Below, one piece after another: positions 1 to 8,395 of a stretch of 20,132 bases of DNA (position 1 is its first letter; each line of letters begins with the position of its first letter). A program made the translations under genes and the position numbers. Under the pieces are notes generated by a model. That model was given only the letters and a program-made list of their open reading frames with translations, was not told the origin of the DNA and did not search any database. This stretch comes from Oscillospiraceae bacterium (GTDB taxonomy: Bacteria > Bacillota > Clostridia > Oscillospirales > Ruminococcaceae). The stretch lies in the NCBI GenBank assembly GCA_016303235.1, contig JAEDMB010000018.1, positions 1 to 20,132 of the forward strand. The letters are read 5' to 3'.

Positions 1-1
1 T

Positions 2-709
2 TCTATGCAGATATTAAGGGAAATAAATCCCGATTTGATAGTTGTTACAGCATACGGACAGATTCTCCCGAAAGAAGTTCTCGAACTCCCAAAGTATGGC
101 TGTATAAATATTCACGCATCACTTCTTCCGGCTTACAGAGGTGCTGCACCGATTCAGTGGTGCATACTCAACGGTGAAAAGAAAACCGGTGTAACATCAA
201 TGCAGATGGATATCGGTCTTGATACGGGCGATATGCTTGTAAAACGTGAAACTGATATCGGCGAAAACGAAACTTCAGCAGAACTCTTTGAAAGACTTGC
301 AAAAATGGGCGGAGAAGTTCTTGCGGAAACTATCGAAAAAATCAAATCGGATTCCCTTGAACCTGTCAAGCAAGATGATTCACTTTCATCTTATTCGCCT
401 ATGATTACAAAGGATATGAGCCGTCTTGATTTCTCAAAGTCCGCACAGGAAATTCACAATATAATAAGAGGTATCACAGGCTTTACAATGCTTGACGGAA
501 AAAGACTCAAGGTTTACCGTTCATCGCTTTCGGGAGAATCCTCAAAGGCAGAAAACGGTGAAATTACTGACATAAAAAATTTCGGAGTAAAATGCGGTGA
601 CGGGCAGATAATAAGATTTGAGGAAATTCAGCTTGAGGGCAGCAAGCGTATGGAAACATCTGCCTTTTTAAGGGGAAAAAAGCTTGAAAAGGGTTGTATA
701 CTGGGGTAA
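2..709 (+). CDS. fmt: Methionyl-tRNA formyltransferase, 5'-truncated by window edge
   Basis: Transfers a formyl group from 10-formyl-tetrahydrofolate to initiator Met-tRNA in the cytoplasm. The open frame runs in from the left edge; the ATG at base 5 is internal, since the family is usually about 310 residues and only about 235 are visible. Seen: the folate-enzyme signature INIHASLLPAYRGAAPIQ with the catalytic Asn and His (N35, H37 counted from the base-5 Met), then MDIGLDTGDML, which carries the catalytic Asp. The C-terminal tRNA-binding (OB-like) domain follows from about residue 130 and ends at a TAA at 707-709. The next gene starts 26 bases later, so it probably lies in one operon with it. 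In related genomes def (peptide deformylase) usually lies upstream, which would be outside this window. Confidence 0.97.
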   Translation, partial: SMQILREINPDLIVVTAYGQILPKEVLELPKYGCINIHASLLPAYRGAAPIQWCILNGEKKTGVTSMQMDIGLDTGDMLVKRETDIGENETSAELFERLAKMGGEVLAETIEKIKSDSLEPVKQDDSLSSYSPMITKDMSRLDFSKSAQEIHNIIRGITGFTMLDGKRLKVYRSSLSGESSKAENGEITDIKNFGVKCGDGQIIRFEEIQLEGSKRMETSAFLRGKKLEKGCILG

Positions 710-735
710 TTATATTTCATAACGGAGGTTTTATT

Positions 736-1404
736 ATGAGTTATTTCCTTGTTGTTATTTCGTTCCTTGTTGCACTTCTTGCATCTTTTAACGTTAACCG
801 CACCTATAAAAAATATGGTCAGATTATGAGCAGACGTGGCTATACTGCCGACCAGATTGCAAGAATGATTCTCGACCAGAACGGTCTTTATAATGTTGCA
901 ATAGAAAGAATAAGCGGAAATCTTACTGACCATTTTGACCCTAATGCCAATGTTGTAAGGCTTTCTGATTCTGTATATGGTAAAAGTTCCGTTGCTGCAA
1001 TCGGAGTCGCTGCACATGAATGTGGTCATGCTGTACAGTATGCGGAACAGTATTCCCCTATGAAAATACGTTCTGCAATAATTCCGATAACAAATATAGG
1101 TTCAAGCCTTGCATATCCTCTTGTAATCCTCGGAATAATTCTCGGTGGATTCCGCCCGCTTATAACTATCGGAATATGGCTTTTTATTGCAGTAGTTGTC
1201 TTTCAGCTTGTAACTCTGCCTGTTGAATTCAATGCAAGCGGAAGAGCTTTGAAAACTCTTGAACAGAGCGGTTATCTCGATGAAGATGAACTCGGACAGT
1301 CTAAAAAGGTTCTTATATCCGCTGCCCTGACTTATGTCGCAGCATTGTTTACGGCTGTTGCACAGCTTATAAGACTTGTTGCAATTTCAAACAGAAGGAA
1401 TTAA
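736..1404 (+). CDS. YugP-family membrane zinc metallopeptidase
   Basis: Predicted membrane-embedded neutral zinc peptidase of the YugP / Zn_peptidase_2 type; its physiological substrate is not established. It is 222 residues long, usual for the family. An N-terminal hydrophobic segment (about residues 2-19) precedes the soluble part holding the zinc motif HECGH (H94, E95, H98). Two or more further hydrophobic segments lie between about 112 and 165, and a last one near 200-220. The start at 736 is chosen because GGAGG at 724-728 sits 7 bases upstream; an in-frame ATG at 694 would overlap fmt and lacks a good ribosome binding site. Five bases separate it from rsmB. The position between fmt and rsmB recurs in Clostridia and suggests cotranscription rather than a shared function. 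Confidence 0.9.
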   Translation: MSYFLVVISFLVALLASFNVNRTYKKYGQIMSRRGYTADQIARMILDQNGLYNVAIERISGNLTDHFDPNANVVRLSDSVYGKSSVAAIGVAAHECGHAVQYAEQYSPMKIRSAIIPITNIGSSLAYPLVILGIILGGFRPLITIGIWLFIAVVVFQLVTLPVEFNASGRALKTLEQSGYLDEDELGQSKKVLISAALTYVAALFTAVAQLIRLVAISNRRN

Positions 1405-1409
1405 TTTTT

Positions 1410-2708
1410 ATGAAAAATGCAAGATTTCTTGCCGTTGAACTTCTTAATAAAACATTTATGAACGGCGGATATTCAAATATTCAGCTCGGAGCAGGTCTTG
1501 AAAAATCAGGTCTTGATGAACGTGACAAGCGTCTTTGCTCTGCTATTTATTACGGAGTTATCGAAAGAAAAATTACTCTTGACTATATAATATCGCAGTT
1601 AAGCAAGAGAAATGCCGGAAAAATTGACCTGACCGTTCTGAATATTCTCCGCACGGGACTTTATCAGATTCTCTATATGGATAATATTCCGGACAATGCC
1701 TCTGTAAATGAAAGTGTTAATCTTGCAAAAGCCTTTCATAAAAAAAGTGCATCGGGATTTGTAAATGCCGTACTGCGTAATTTTATCAGAAATAATAAGG
1801 ACTATGCCGTTCCGAGAGATATTTTTATATCATCAGGTGTAAAATATTCCGCACCTGTTGAGTTTATAGAAAGCCTTATAAATGATTATGGTATGGAAAA
1901 AATGAACATACTTCTTTCAGATGCTCTTGAAGTTCCGCCCGTTACGGTCAGAATGAATACTCTTAAGGAAAATTCTTCGGATATTATGGAAAAGCTCGGT
2001 GCTGAAAAATCTGATTTAATTCCAGACTGCTATAACCTTAAATGCGGTGACCTGACAGTTCTTCCGGAATTTAAAAGCGGATATTTTCACGTTCAGGATT
2101 TATCCTCACAGCTCTGCTGTATGGCACTTAATCCCACGGAAAACGACAAAGTTCTTGATTTGTGTTCAGCTCCGGGGGGAAAGGCTTTCACTATGTCACA
2201 GCTTATGAAAAACAAGGGCGAAATATATGCCTTTGATTTGCATAAAAAACGTGTTGACCTGATAAAAAAAGGTGCGGAACGTCTCGGCATATCCAATATA
2301 AAGGCTATGACGGGCGATGCGTGTGTATTCAATGAAAAGCTCCCTGAGTTTTCAAAAATCCTCTGCGATGTTCCGTGTTCGGGAATGGGTGTCATAAGAC
2401 GCAAGCCCGAAATTAAATACAAGAATTTCGCCGAATTTGAAAATCTTCCCGAAATACAGTATAAAATACTCGAAAATGCTCTCAATTATCTTGAAATAGG
2501 CGGTGAGCTTGTCTATTCGACATGCACTCTCCGCAAAGCCGAAAATGACAGTATTATTGACAGACTTCTTGAAAATCACGGTGATATTGAGGGAGTGTCA
2601 TTTCTTGAAAATCTCGGTGAACCTTTCGGAAACTATAAGGCTACTATTTTTCCAGACTATTTCGGCAGTGACGGATTCTTTATTTCAAAAATAAGGAAAG
2701 TAAGGTGA
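1410..2708 (+). CDS. rsmB: 16S rRNA (cytosine-967-C5)-methyltransferase
   Basis: Methylates C967 (E. coli numbering) of 16S rRNA using S-adenosylmethionine. Its 432 residues match the usual length of about 430-450. The N-terminal 130 residues resemble the NusB-like RNA-binding domain. The Rossmann methyltransferase domain follows, with the SAM-binding motif LDLCSAPGGK at 249-258, the DVPCSGMG motif with Cys323, and the YSTCT motif with the catalytic nucleophile Cys372. Both cysteines used by the RsmB/NOL1 class are present. The gene begins 5 bases after the zinc peptidase gene. Its stop codon (2706-2708) overlaps the ribosome binding site of rlmN, which suggests translational coupling. Confidence 0.96.
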   Translation: MKNARFLAVELLNKTFMNGGYSNIQLGAGLEKSGLDERDKRLCSAIYYGVIERKITLDYIISQLSKRNAGKIDLTVLNILRTGLYQILYMDNIPDNASVNESVNLAKAFHKKSASGFVNAVLRNFIRNNKDYAVPRDIFISSGVKYSAPVEFIESLINDYGMEKMNILLSDALEVPPVTVRMNTLKENSSDIMEKLGAEKSDLIPDCYNLKCGDLTVLPEFKSGYFHVQDLSSQLCCMALNPTENDKVLDLCSAPGGKAFTMSQLMKNKGEIYAFDLHKKRVDLIKKGAERLGISNIKAMTGDACVFNEKLPEFSKILCDVPCSGMGVIRRKPEIKYKNFAEFENLPEIQYKILENALNYLEIGGELVYSTCTLRKAENDSIIDRLLENHGDIEGVSFLENLGEPFGNYKATIFPDYFGSDGFFISKIRKVR

Positions 2709-2712
2709 TTTC

Positions 2713-3777
2713 TTGGAAGTTTCGGAAAAAATTGATATTCTGTCTCTCGACCTCCCTCAGCTTGAATTTAAAATGGCTGAACTCGGTGAGAAGAAATTCA
2801 GAGCAAAACAGATTTTTCAGTGGCTACATGTTAAAAAAGTTTTCAGCTTTGATGATATGACTGACATATCTGTGCAACTGCGTACTAAATTAAAGGAGTT
2901 TTTTTGTATAAAAAGTCTATTTATTGCAAAAAGACTTGAATCTTGTATAGATAATACTGTAAAATATCTTTATAGACTTCCTGACGGAAATTATGTTGAA
3001 ACTGTTCTCATGGAATATCATTACGGAAGAAGTATTTGCATATCCACTCAGGTGGGCTGTAAAATGGGTTGCAGTTTCTGTGCTTCTGCAATTGCAGGCT
3101 TTGTCAGAAATCTTACTCCGTCAGAAATACTTATGCAGATTTATATGACCGAAAAGGATATGGGAATTAAAGTTTCCGGTGTTGTGCTTATGGGCATCGG
3201 CGAACCGCTTGACAATTACGATAATGTTGTTAAGTTTTTAAGGCTCGTTTCTGATAAAAACGGAAATAACCTTAGTCTGCGACATGTTTCGCTTTCGACA
3301 TGCGGAATCGTTCCGAAAATTTATGAGCTTGCCGAAGAAAAATTCGGTCTTACTCTTTCAGTTTCGCTCCACTGTGCCGACAGTGATGAAAGAAGTAAAA
3401 TTATGCCCGTGAACCGTGTTTATAGTCTTGACGAGCTTATGAAGGCATGCCGTTTCTATATTGAAAAAACCGGCAGGAGAATTACATTTGAATATGCTGT
3501 TATAGACGGCGTAAATGTTTCGGAGGAAAATGCCGGAAAGCTTGTTTCACTCCTCAGGGGTATGAACTGTCATGTAAATATTATACCTGTGAACAAAGTC
3601 AAAGAGAGAAATTACAGCTCGAAAAAATCTTCGGCTGAAAGCTTTGCACAGTATCTTTCAAAAAGGGGACTTAATGCAACGGTCAGAAGAACGCTCGGAA
3701 GTGATATAAATGCTGCCTGCGGTCAGCTCCGGCGTGATACTCTAAAACTTGAAAAGACTGGAGGTGTAAATTTATGA
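2713..3777 (+). CDS. rlmN: Dual-specificity 23S rRNA A2503 / tRNA A37 C2-methyltransferase
   Basis: Radical-SAM enzyme that puts a methyl group on C2 of A2503 in 23S rRNA and, in E. coli, of A37 in some tRNAs. It has 354 residues, normal for RlmN. The iron-sulfur cluster motif CxxxCxxC is at C116, C120 and C123; GIGEPLDNYD (161-170) is a SAM-binding element; CGQLRRD near the end supplies the methyl-carrying Cys336. CGQL favours RlmN over Cfr by general similarity. The start is a TTG at 2713, preceded by AAGGTGATT at 2702-2710. The next in-frame ATG (2773) would remove conserved N-terminal sequence and lacks a clear ribosome binding site. The stop overlaps the prpC start in an ATGA. Confidence 0.95.
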   Translation: MEVSEKIDILSLDLPQLEFKMAELGEKKFRAKQIFQWLHVKKVFSFDDMTDISVQLRTKLKEFFCIKSLFIAKRLESCIDNTVKYLYRLPDGNYVETVLMEYHYGRSICISTQVGCKMGCSFCASAIAGFVRNLTPSEILMQIYMTEKDMGIKVSGVVLMGIGEPLDNYDNVVKFLRLVSDKNGNNLSLRHVSLSTCGIVPKIYELAEEKFGLTLSVSLHCADSDERSKIMPVNRVYSLDELMKACRFYIEKTGRRITFEYAVIDGVNVSEENAGKLVSLLRGMNCHVNIIPVNKVKERNYSSKKSSAESFAQYLSKRGLNATVRRTLGSDINAACGQLRRDTLKLEKTGGVNL

Positions 3778-4499
3778 GAGTTAAAACTGCTACTGATATA
3801 GGTCTTGCACGTGACGAAAATCAGGATTCCGTCAAATATGAGGAGTTCGGCGAAAATGTACTTGTCGTTGTATGTGACGGTATGGGCGGTGAACGTGCAG
3901 GCGGTGAAGCAAGCGTTATGGCTATTGATGAAGTTTTTTCAAGATTCAGAAACGGCTACCATGAGGGAATTTCTGATGATGATATAAGAAAACTTCTGAT
4001 TTCATCGGTTTCTGCGGCTAATTCGGTTATTTACACAACAGCACGCCTTGACTTTAAGAATTTCGGAATGGGTACAACGTGCGTTGCTGCCTTCGTAACC
4101 CCGAAAACCGCTTTTATTGCCAATGTGGGCGACAGCAGAGCTTATATTATTACTGAAAGCGGTCTGCACCGTGTCACCGTTGACCATAATGTCGCATCAC
4201 TTCTATATGAACAGGGTAAAATTACTGCCGATGAAATGATTACTCACCCACAGAAAAATATGCTTGTCCGTGCAGTCGGAGTGGACAAAACCGTTATGGT
4301 TGATATATTTATTCTTGACTATGAAAATCAGATAAAGCTTTTGCTTTGTTCTGACGGACTTTCAGGATATAATACTGATTCCGAAATTTATGAGGTTGTT
4401 TCCTCGACTTCTTTTGATGACTGTGCAGACGAACTTATAAAGCTTGCTCTGAAAAAGGGCGGACAGGATAATATTACTGTCGCACTTATTTCTGATTAA
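3774..4499 (+). CDS. prpC: PPM-family Ser/Thr protein phosphatase (Stp1/PrpC)
   Basis: Mn/Mg-dependent cytoplasmic PP2C-type phosphatase that reverses phosphorylation by the PASTA kinase encoded next to it. Its 241 residues match PrpC/Stp. Seen in order: ENQD with D18, VVCDGMGG with metal-binding D35, GMGTT at 98-102, NVGDSRAY with D120, LCSDGLSGY, and GGQDNITV near the C-terminus. These are the classical metal-binding and structural motifs of the family, and none is missing. ATG and the rlmN stop overlap (ATGA at 3774-3777), and prkC begins 22 bases downstream. The pairing with prkC is conserved across Firmicutes and fixes the assignment. Confidence 0.96.
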   Translation: MRVKTATDIGLARDENQDSVKYEEFGENVLVVVCDGMGGERAGGEASVMAIDEVFSRFRNGYHEGISDDDIRKLLISSVSAANSVIYTTARLDFKNFGMGTTCVAAFVTPKTAFIANVGDSRAYIITESGLHRVTVDHNVASLLYEQGKITADEMITHPQKNMLVRAVGVDKTVMVDIFILDYENQIKLLLCSDGLSGYNTDSEIYEVVSSTSFDDCADELIKLALKKGGQDNITVALISD

Positions 4500-4521
4500 T
4501 AAACAGGAGGATATAAACAGA

Positions 4522-6849
4522 ATGGAGAAAGATACTAATATCGGGCAAATGCTTGATAACAGGTACGAAATAACCGAGCTTATTGGAGTCGGCGGTATGG
4601 CTGACGTTTACAAGGGCAAGGATATTGTGGACAACAAAATAGTTGCAATCAAAATACTTAAAACGGAATTTTCCGACAATGAGGAATTTTTAAGCCGTTT
4701 CAGAAATGAATCAAAGGCTATTTCTCTCCTCTCGCACCCCAATATTGTGAAAATTTATGACGTTGGATTTTCCGAAAATCTCCAGTATATAATTATGGAG
4801 TATATTGACGGAATAACCCTCAAGGACTATATCGAAAAGGAAAAGGCTCTCAACTGGAAAGATGCCGTACACTTTATGATTCAGATTCTGCGTGCATTAC
4901 AGCACGCCCACGAAAACGGTATAGTTCATCGTGACATAAAGCCTCAGAATATTATGATGCTTGATGACGGCACTATTAAGGTTATGGATTTCGGCATAGC
5001 TAAATTTTCACGTGAAACAGGCAAAACTGCTACTGACCAGGCCATTGGAAGCGTTCACTATATCAGTCCGGAACAGGCTAAGGGTGAGGCTACTGATGAA
5101 AAAAGCGATATTTATTCCGTAGGCGTTATGCTCTATGAAATGCTTACAGGTCAGAAACCCTTTGATTCTGATAACTCCGTGTCAATTGCTGTTATGAATA
5201 TCAATGATATTCCAAAGCGTCCGAGAGCTGTTAATCCGAATGTTCCCGCAGGTCTTGAGGAAATTATACTTAAAGCTATGGAGAAAAATCCGCTTGACAG
5301 ATACCAGTCTGCATCGGCAATGATTAAGGATATTGAAAGATTCAAGGCTGACCCCGAAATTTCTTTCGGATATTACATTGAGGATAACGGCGAATCCGAT
5401 GAAACACGCTATTTCAGCACTGCCGAACAGAATGAAGTCCGTGAGGAAAACGGATATACCGGAAAACATACTGTTACAGCCGTTGAAGAACCCCCGAGAA
5501 AGAAAAAACGTCATGAAGAAGAATATAACGAAGATGATGACGACGATGAGGAGGAAGAAGAAAAGACATCTCTCTTTGTCCCCGTTCTTACTGCTATTAC
5601 AATTGCCGTTATTATCGGCGGTGTTATATTCGTTGCATCTCTTGTAATGAATATGTTTCAGGGTGATTCGGGTCAGAAATTTGATTACAAAATGCCAAAT
5701 CTCATAGGTGTTGACTACAATGAGGCTGTAAACAAATACGGCGGTACTATCAACATTGTTGTTGATTCACAGGAATATAATGAAGTCGAAAGAAACTGCA
5801 TTTTTGAACAGGATATTGAACCCGAAACTCCTTTCAACAAGGGTGATACCGTTAAGGTAAAGGTCAGCAAGGGATTGCAGACTGTCAAAGTTCCAGACGG
5901 TACGGATATAAATTATCTTGTTTTCCAGCGTACTCTTGATGAACTTGGTCTCAAATCTGATATAAGGCAGGATACAAGCGACAGTATTCAGGTTGACAAT
6001 ATCATAAGAACCGAACCCGAAGCCGGTACTGATGTTGAACCCGGTACCGAAATACTTCTCTTTGTAAGTGCCGGAGTTAATAAGGAACAGATTAAACTTG
6101 ATAATTTTGTAGGAAAGACTATTGAGGAGGCATCAATTATATGCTCCTATAAAGGTCTCAGCAACGTTAAGAGAGTGGATTCTCCTTCATATGAACCCGA
6201 AGGCATTGTATTTGAACAGAGTATTCCAAGCGGTACTGTAATTGAATCAGACCAGGAGCTTATACTTTCTGTCAGCAATGGTATGCTCCCCGATGGTGAA
6301 GTTACATTCAATGTAAGTCTCCCGGATAATTCAGAGGGTAGATTTGTTATTGACTTCTTCTCAGACAATGAAAACAAGACTATTATGTCAAGCGGTGTAA
6401 TACTTGCTCCCGAAATGTCAAATACTTCAGTACAGGTAAAGGGTACAGGAAAGGATATTCCGATTACTGTATATATCACAAATCAGAGCAATAATTTAAG
6501 GTCGAGAATAGGACAGTATAATTTCGATTTTTCAACTGCATCATATACTGCAAACTGGGAAGATTTTTACAGTGCAATAAATGATATTGACGGATTCCAC
6601 AAGGAAACTGAACCGCCTACCGAACCGCCTACCGAACCTCCTACCGAAGAACAACCTACTGAACCAGAACCCGAACCTACTGAACCGCCTACGACTGCAC
6701 CTCCCGCAACTGAACCTCCGATAGATTACAACGATTATAACGGAGACGGTCGCCCTGATGATATGAGAGACCTCGATAATGACGGTATACCCGATTCATG
6801 GGGCTGGGTTGATGAGAATGGAAACGGTATTCATGACTGGACTGAATAA
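4522..6849 (+). CDS. prkC: PASTA-domain Ser/Thr protein kinase with calcium-loop-like tail
   Basis: Membrane Ser/Thr kinase that senses peptidoglycan fragments or lipid II through external PASTA domains. It has 775 residues. Kinase domain about 14-275: glycine loop GVGGMADVY, VAIK lysine K44, HRDIKPQN with D138, DFG at 156-158, activation-loop threonines (166-171), APE-like SPEQ. A very basic then acidic juxtamembrane stretch (326-347) leads into one TM helix (about 350-375). Three PASTA repeats follow (about 386-450, 452-518, 520-587). After these comes an unassigned beta-rich region (590-690), a TEPP-repeat linker (696-733), and a tail 735-775 with three DxDxDG/DxNxNG-type loops. B. subtilis PrkC is about 650 residues and, as far as I recall, has no such tail. 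The ribosome binding site AGGAGGA is at 4505-4511. The 3' end overlaps rsgA by 17 bp. Confidence 0.96.
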   Translation: MEKDTNIGQMLDNRYEITELIGVGGMADVYKGKDIVDNKIVAIKILKTEFSDNEEFLSRFRNESKAISLLSHPNIVKIYDVGFSENLQYIIMEYIDGITLKDYIEKEKALNWKDAVHFMIQILRALQHAHENGIVHRDIKPQNIMMLDDGTIKVMDFGIAKFSRETGKTATDQAIGSVHYISPEQAKGEATDEKSDIYSVGVMLYEMLTGQKPFDSDNSVSIAVMNINDIPKRPRAVNPNVPAGLEEIILKAMEKNPLDRYQSASAMIKDIERFKADPEISFGYYIEDNGESDETRYFSTAEQNEVREENGYTGKHTVTAVEEPPRKKKRHEEEYNEDDDDDEEEEEKTSLFVPVLTAITIAVIIGGVIFVASLVMNMFQGDSGQKFDYKMPNLIGVDYNEAVNKYGGTINIVVDSQEYNEVERNCIFEQDIEPETPFNKGDTVKVKVSKGLQTVKVPDGTDINYLVFQRTLDELGLKSDIRQDTSDSIQVDNIIRTEPEAGTDVEPGTEILLFVSAGVNKEQIKLDNFVGKTIEEASIICSYKGLSNVKRVDSPSYEPEGIVFEQSIPSGTVIESDQELILSVSNGMLPDGEVTFNVSLPDNSEGRFVIDFFSDNENKTIMSSGVILAPEMSNTSVQVKGTGKDIPITVYITNQSNNLRSRIGQYNFDFSTASYTANWEDFYSAINDIDGFHKETEPPTEPPTEPPTEEQPTEPEPEPTEPPTTAPPATEPPIDYNDYNGDGRPDDMRDLDNDGIPDSWGWVDENGNGIHDWTE
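6610..6645 (+). repeat. 12-bp tandem repeat inside prkC encoding TEPP units
   Basis: Three head-to-tail 12-base units, gaaccgcctacc (6610-6621 and 6622-6633) and gaacctcctacc (6634-6645). They encode the EPPT repeats in the extracellular linker of PrkC. Degenerate EP/TEP units continue to about 6720. The first two units are identical at DNA level, so copy number may vary between strains by slippage without breaking the frame. Confidence 0.85.
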
Positions 6850-7720
6850 AATTCAGAACGCACTTATTATAAAATCAATAGGGGGACTCTATACTCTGGA
6901 GTCCCCTGACGGTTTAATATTTGAGTGCAGGGCAAGGGGAATTTTCAGAAACAGAAATATTTCTCCTGTTGCGGGCGATTACGTTACTATTGAAAACGGT
7001 GTTATATCTGAAATAAATCCACGAAAAAACAGTATAATAAGACCTCCGCTTGCAAATCTTGACCAGATTCTCTTTGTTGTATCAACATGCAAGCCTGCAC
7101 CTAATTTTCTTCTTCTTGATAAATTTATTGCAATATCAGTATACAAGAATATTACTCCCATAATAATAATATCAAAGGCAGATATAGGCGACTGCAAGCC
7201 TGTTCTTGATATTTATAAAAATACTGATATACAGACTCTTGTTGCCGATTATTCAGATAAATCATCAATCGAAAGAATAAGGGAAATTCTCTGCGGAAAA
7301 ATAAGCACATTTGTTGGAAATTCCGGTGCAGGAAAATCCACTTTGCTTAATGCAGTCGATAGCAGTCTTAATCTTAAAACAGGCGAAATCAGTGAAAAGC
7401 TCGGCAGAGGAAAGCATACTACACGCCACGCTGAATTATATAAACTAAAAGACGGCGGATATATTGCCGATACTCCCGGATTTTCTACTTTTGAAACAAA
7501 TAAATATGATGTTATCAGAAAAGAAAATCTTGCTGAATGTTTTACGGAATTTGCAGATTTTAAAGATGAATGTCAGTTCAAGGACTGCTCCCATACCTGT
7601 GAAAAAGGCTGTAAAGTTATAGAGGCTGTGAAACGCGGGGAGATAAGCAAAAGCCGTCACGAAAGTTACTGCGTTATGTATGATGAAGCAAAAAAAATTA
7701 AGGAATGGGAACTTAAATGA
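6833..7720 (+). CDS. rsgA: Ribosome small-subunit-dependent GTPase A
   Basis: Circularly permuted GTPase that acts late in 30S subunit assembly. It is 295 residues with the chosen start, normal for the family. An N-terminal OB-fold (about 10-65, KSIGGLYTL start) is followed by the permuted G domain: SKAD (G4-like, 114-117), P-loop GNSGAGKST (162-170), the switch region RGKHTTRH, and DTPGF (G3, 213-217). A C-terminal zinc knuckle has C247, C252, H254 and C260. In-frame ATGs also exist at 6779, 6812 and 6818, but homologues usually begin just before the GGxY motif, so 6833 is preferred. GGAAACGG lies upstream as a weak ribosome binding site. This start is within the last codons of prkC. The stop overlaps thiN in an ATGA. 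Confidence 0.94.
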   Translation: MTGLNKIQNALIIKSIGGLYTLESPDGLIFECRARGIFRNRNISPVAGDYVTIENGVISEINPRKNSIIRPPLANLDQILFVVSTCKPAPNFLLLDKFIAISVYKNITPIIIISKADIGDCKPVLDIYKNTDIQTLVADYSDKSSIERIREILCGKISTFVGNSGAGKSTLLNAVDSSLNLKTGEISEKLGRGKHTTRHAELYKLKDGGYIADTPGFSTFETNKYDVIRKENLAECFTEFADFKDECQFKDCSHTCEKGCKVIEAVKRGEISKSRHESYCVMYDEAKKIKEWELK

Positions 7721-8343
7721 ACACTTTTGTTATATTTTCGGGCGGAGAAATTTTTGATTATTCCATAATATCACGTAATATCAGTAATTATTTTGTTATA
7801 TGTGCGGACAGCGGTTTGTATCACTGCAAAAAACTGGACATTTTTCCGCATGTAGTAATAGGGGATTTCGATTCCTATAAAGGCGAAATAGCTCCGGAGA
7901 GCAAAGTTATAAAAAGCTCTCCGGAAAAAGATGATACTGATACAATGCTTTGCGTTAAATATGCGATAGAAAAGGGAGCGAAAGAAATAAAAATATACGG
8001 CGGACTTTCCGGAAGGCTTGACCACACTATCGCAAATATTCAGACTCTTAAATACTGTGCTGAAAGAAAAGTTCGTGCAGAGATAAACGACGGATTAAAC
8101 CGTGCTTTAGTACAGGGAGAAAAAAGTTATTGCCAGTACCTAAAAGATGATTCAAAATACTTTTCTGTATTTTCGCTTACTGATAAAGTATTTATCAGAG
8201 AGCTTTCGGGAGTAAAGTATCCTCTTGAAAAATATTATCTTACTTCCGGATTTCCTTTAGGTGTAAGCAATGAGATTACATCAGACAGGGCAACGCTTGA
8301 AGTATCAGGCGGATATGCGTTAATTATTTTTTCCAAAAAATAA
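7717..8343 (+). CDS. thiN: Thiamine pyrophosphokinase
   Basis: Converts thiamine and ATP to thiamine pyrophosphate and AMP in the cytoplasm. It has 208 residues, typical of bacterial ThiN. Seen: ADSG at 30-33, VIGDFDS (47-53), PEKDDTDT (69-76), and the SGRLDH loop (98-103). These acidic motifs are the metal/ATP-binding signature of the family. A C-terminal thiamine-binding beta domain holds SGVKYPLEKYYL and GVSNEI near 165-190. The ATG overlaps the rsgA stop (7717-7720). In Bacillus, rpe normally lies between rsgA and thiN; here the two genes overlap directly, so rpe is absent from this place. spoVM follows 52 bases downstream. Confidence 0.95.
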   Translation: MNTFVIFSGGEIFDYSIISRNISNYFVICADSGLYHCKKLDIFPHVVIGDFDSYKGEIAPESKVIKSSPEKDDTDTMLCVKYAIEKGAKEIKIYGGLSGRLDHTIANIQTLKYCAERKVRAEINDGLNRALVQGEKSYCQYLKDDSKYFSVFSLTDKVFIRELSGVKYPLEKYYLTSGFPLGVSNEITSDRATLEVSGGYALIIFSKK

Positions 8344-8346
8344 GAA

Positions 8347-8386
8347 CCCTTTTCATAATTCAGAATATAATGAAATATGAAAGGGG
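8347..8386 (+). promoter_or_regulatory. Hairpin that would pair with the spoVM ribosome binding site
   Basis: CCCTTTTCAT (8347-8356) can pair with ATGAAAGGGG (8377-8386) over 10 bp including one T-G wobble, with a 20-base loop. The 3' arm contains most of the spoVM ribosome binding site (AAAGGGGAG, 8380-8388). No T-run follows, so it is not an intrinsic terminator. It would form only in transcripts that begin upstream, that is, in read-through from thiN. The pairing is seen in the sequence; a regulatory role is inference. Confidence 0.5.
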
Positions 8387-8395
8387 AGATTACAT

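Noticed and set aside
628..1029. 133-codon minus-strand open frame across the fmt-peptidase junction
   Set aside because: It is antisense to two clear genes and has no motif or ribosome binding site.
2093..2485. 130-codon minus-strand open frame inside rsmB
   Set aside because: It is antisense to the conserved methyltransferase core of rsmB; the open frame follows from codon bias of that gene.
8366..8371. TATAAT in the thiN-spoVM gap as a sigma-A -10 box for spoVM
   Set aside because: No acceptable -35 lies 16-18 bases upstream, and transcription would start only about 17 bases before the ATG. A sigma-E type promoter was also sought; the matches were too weak to report.
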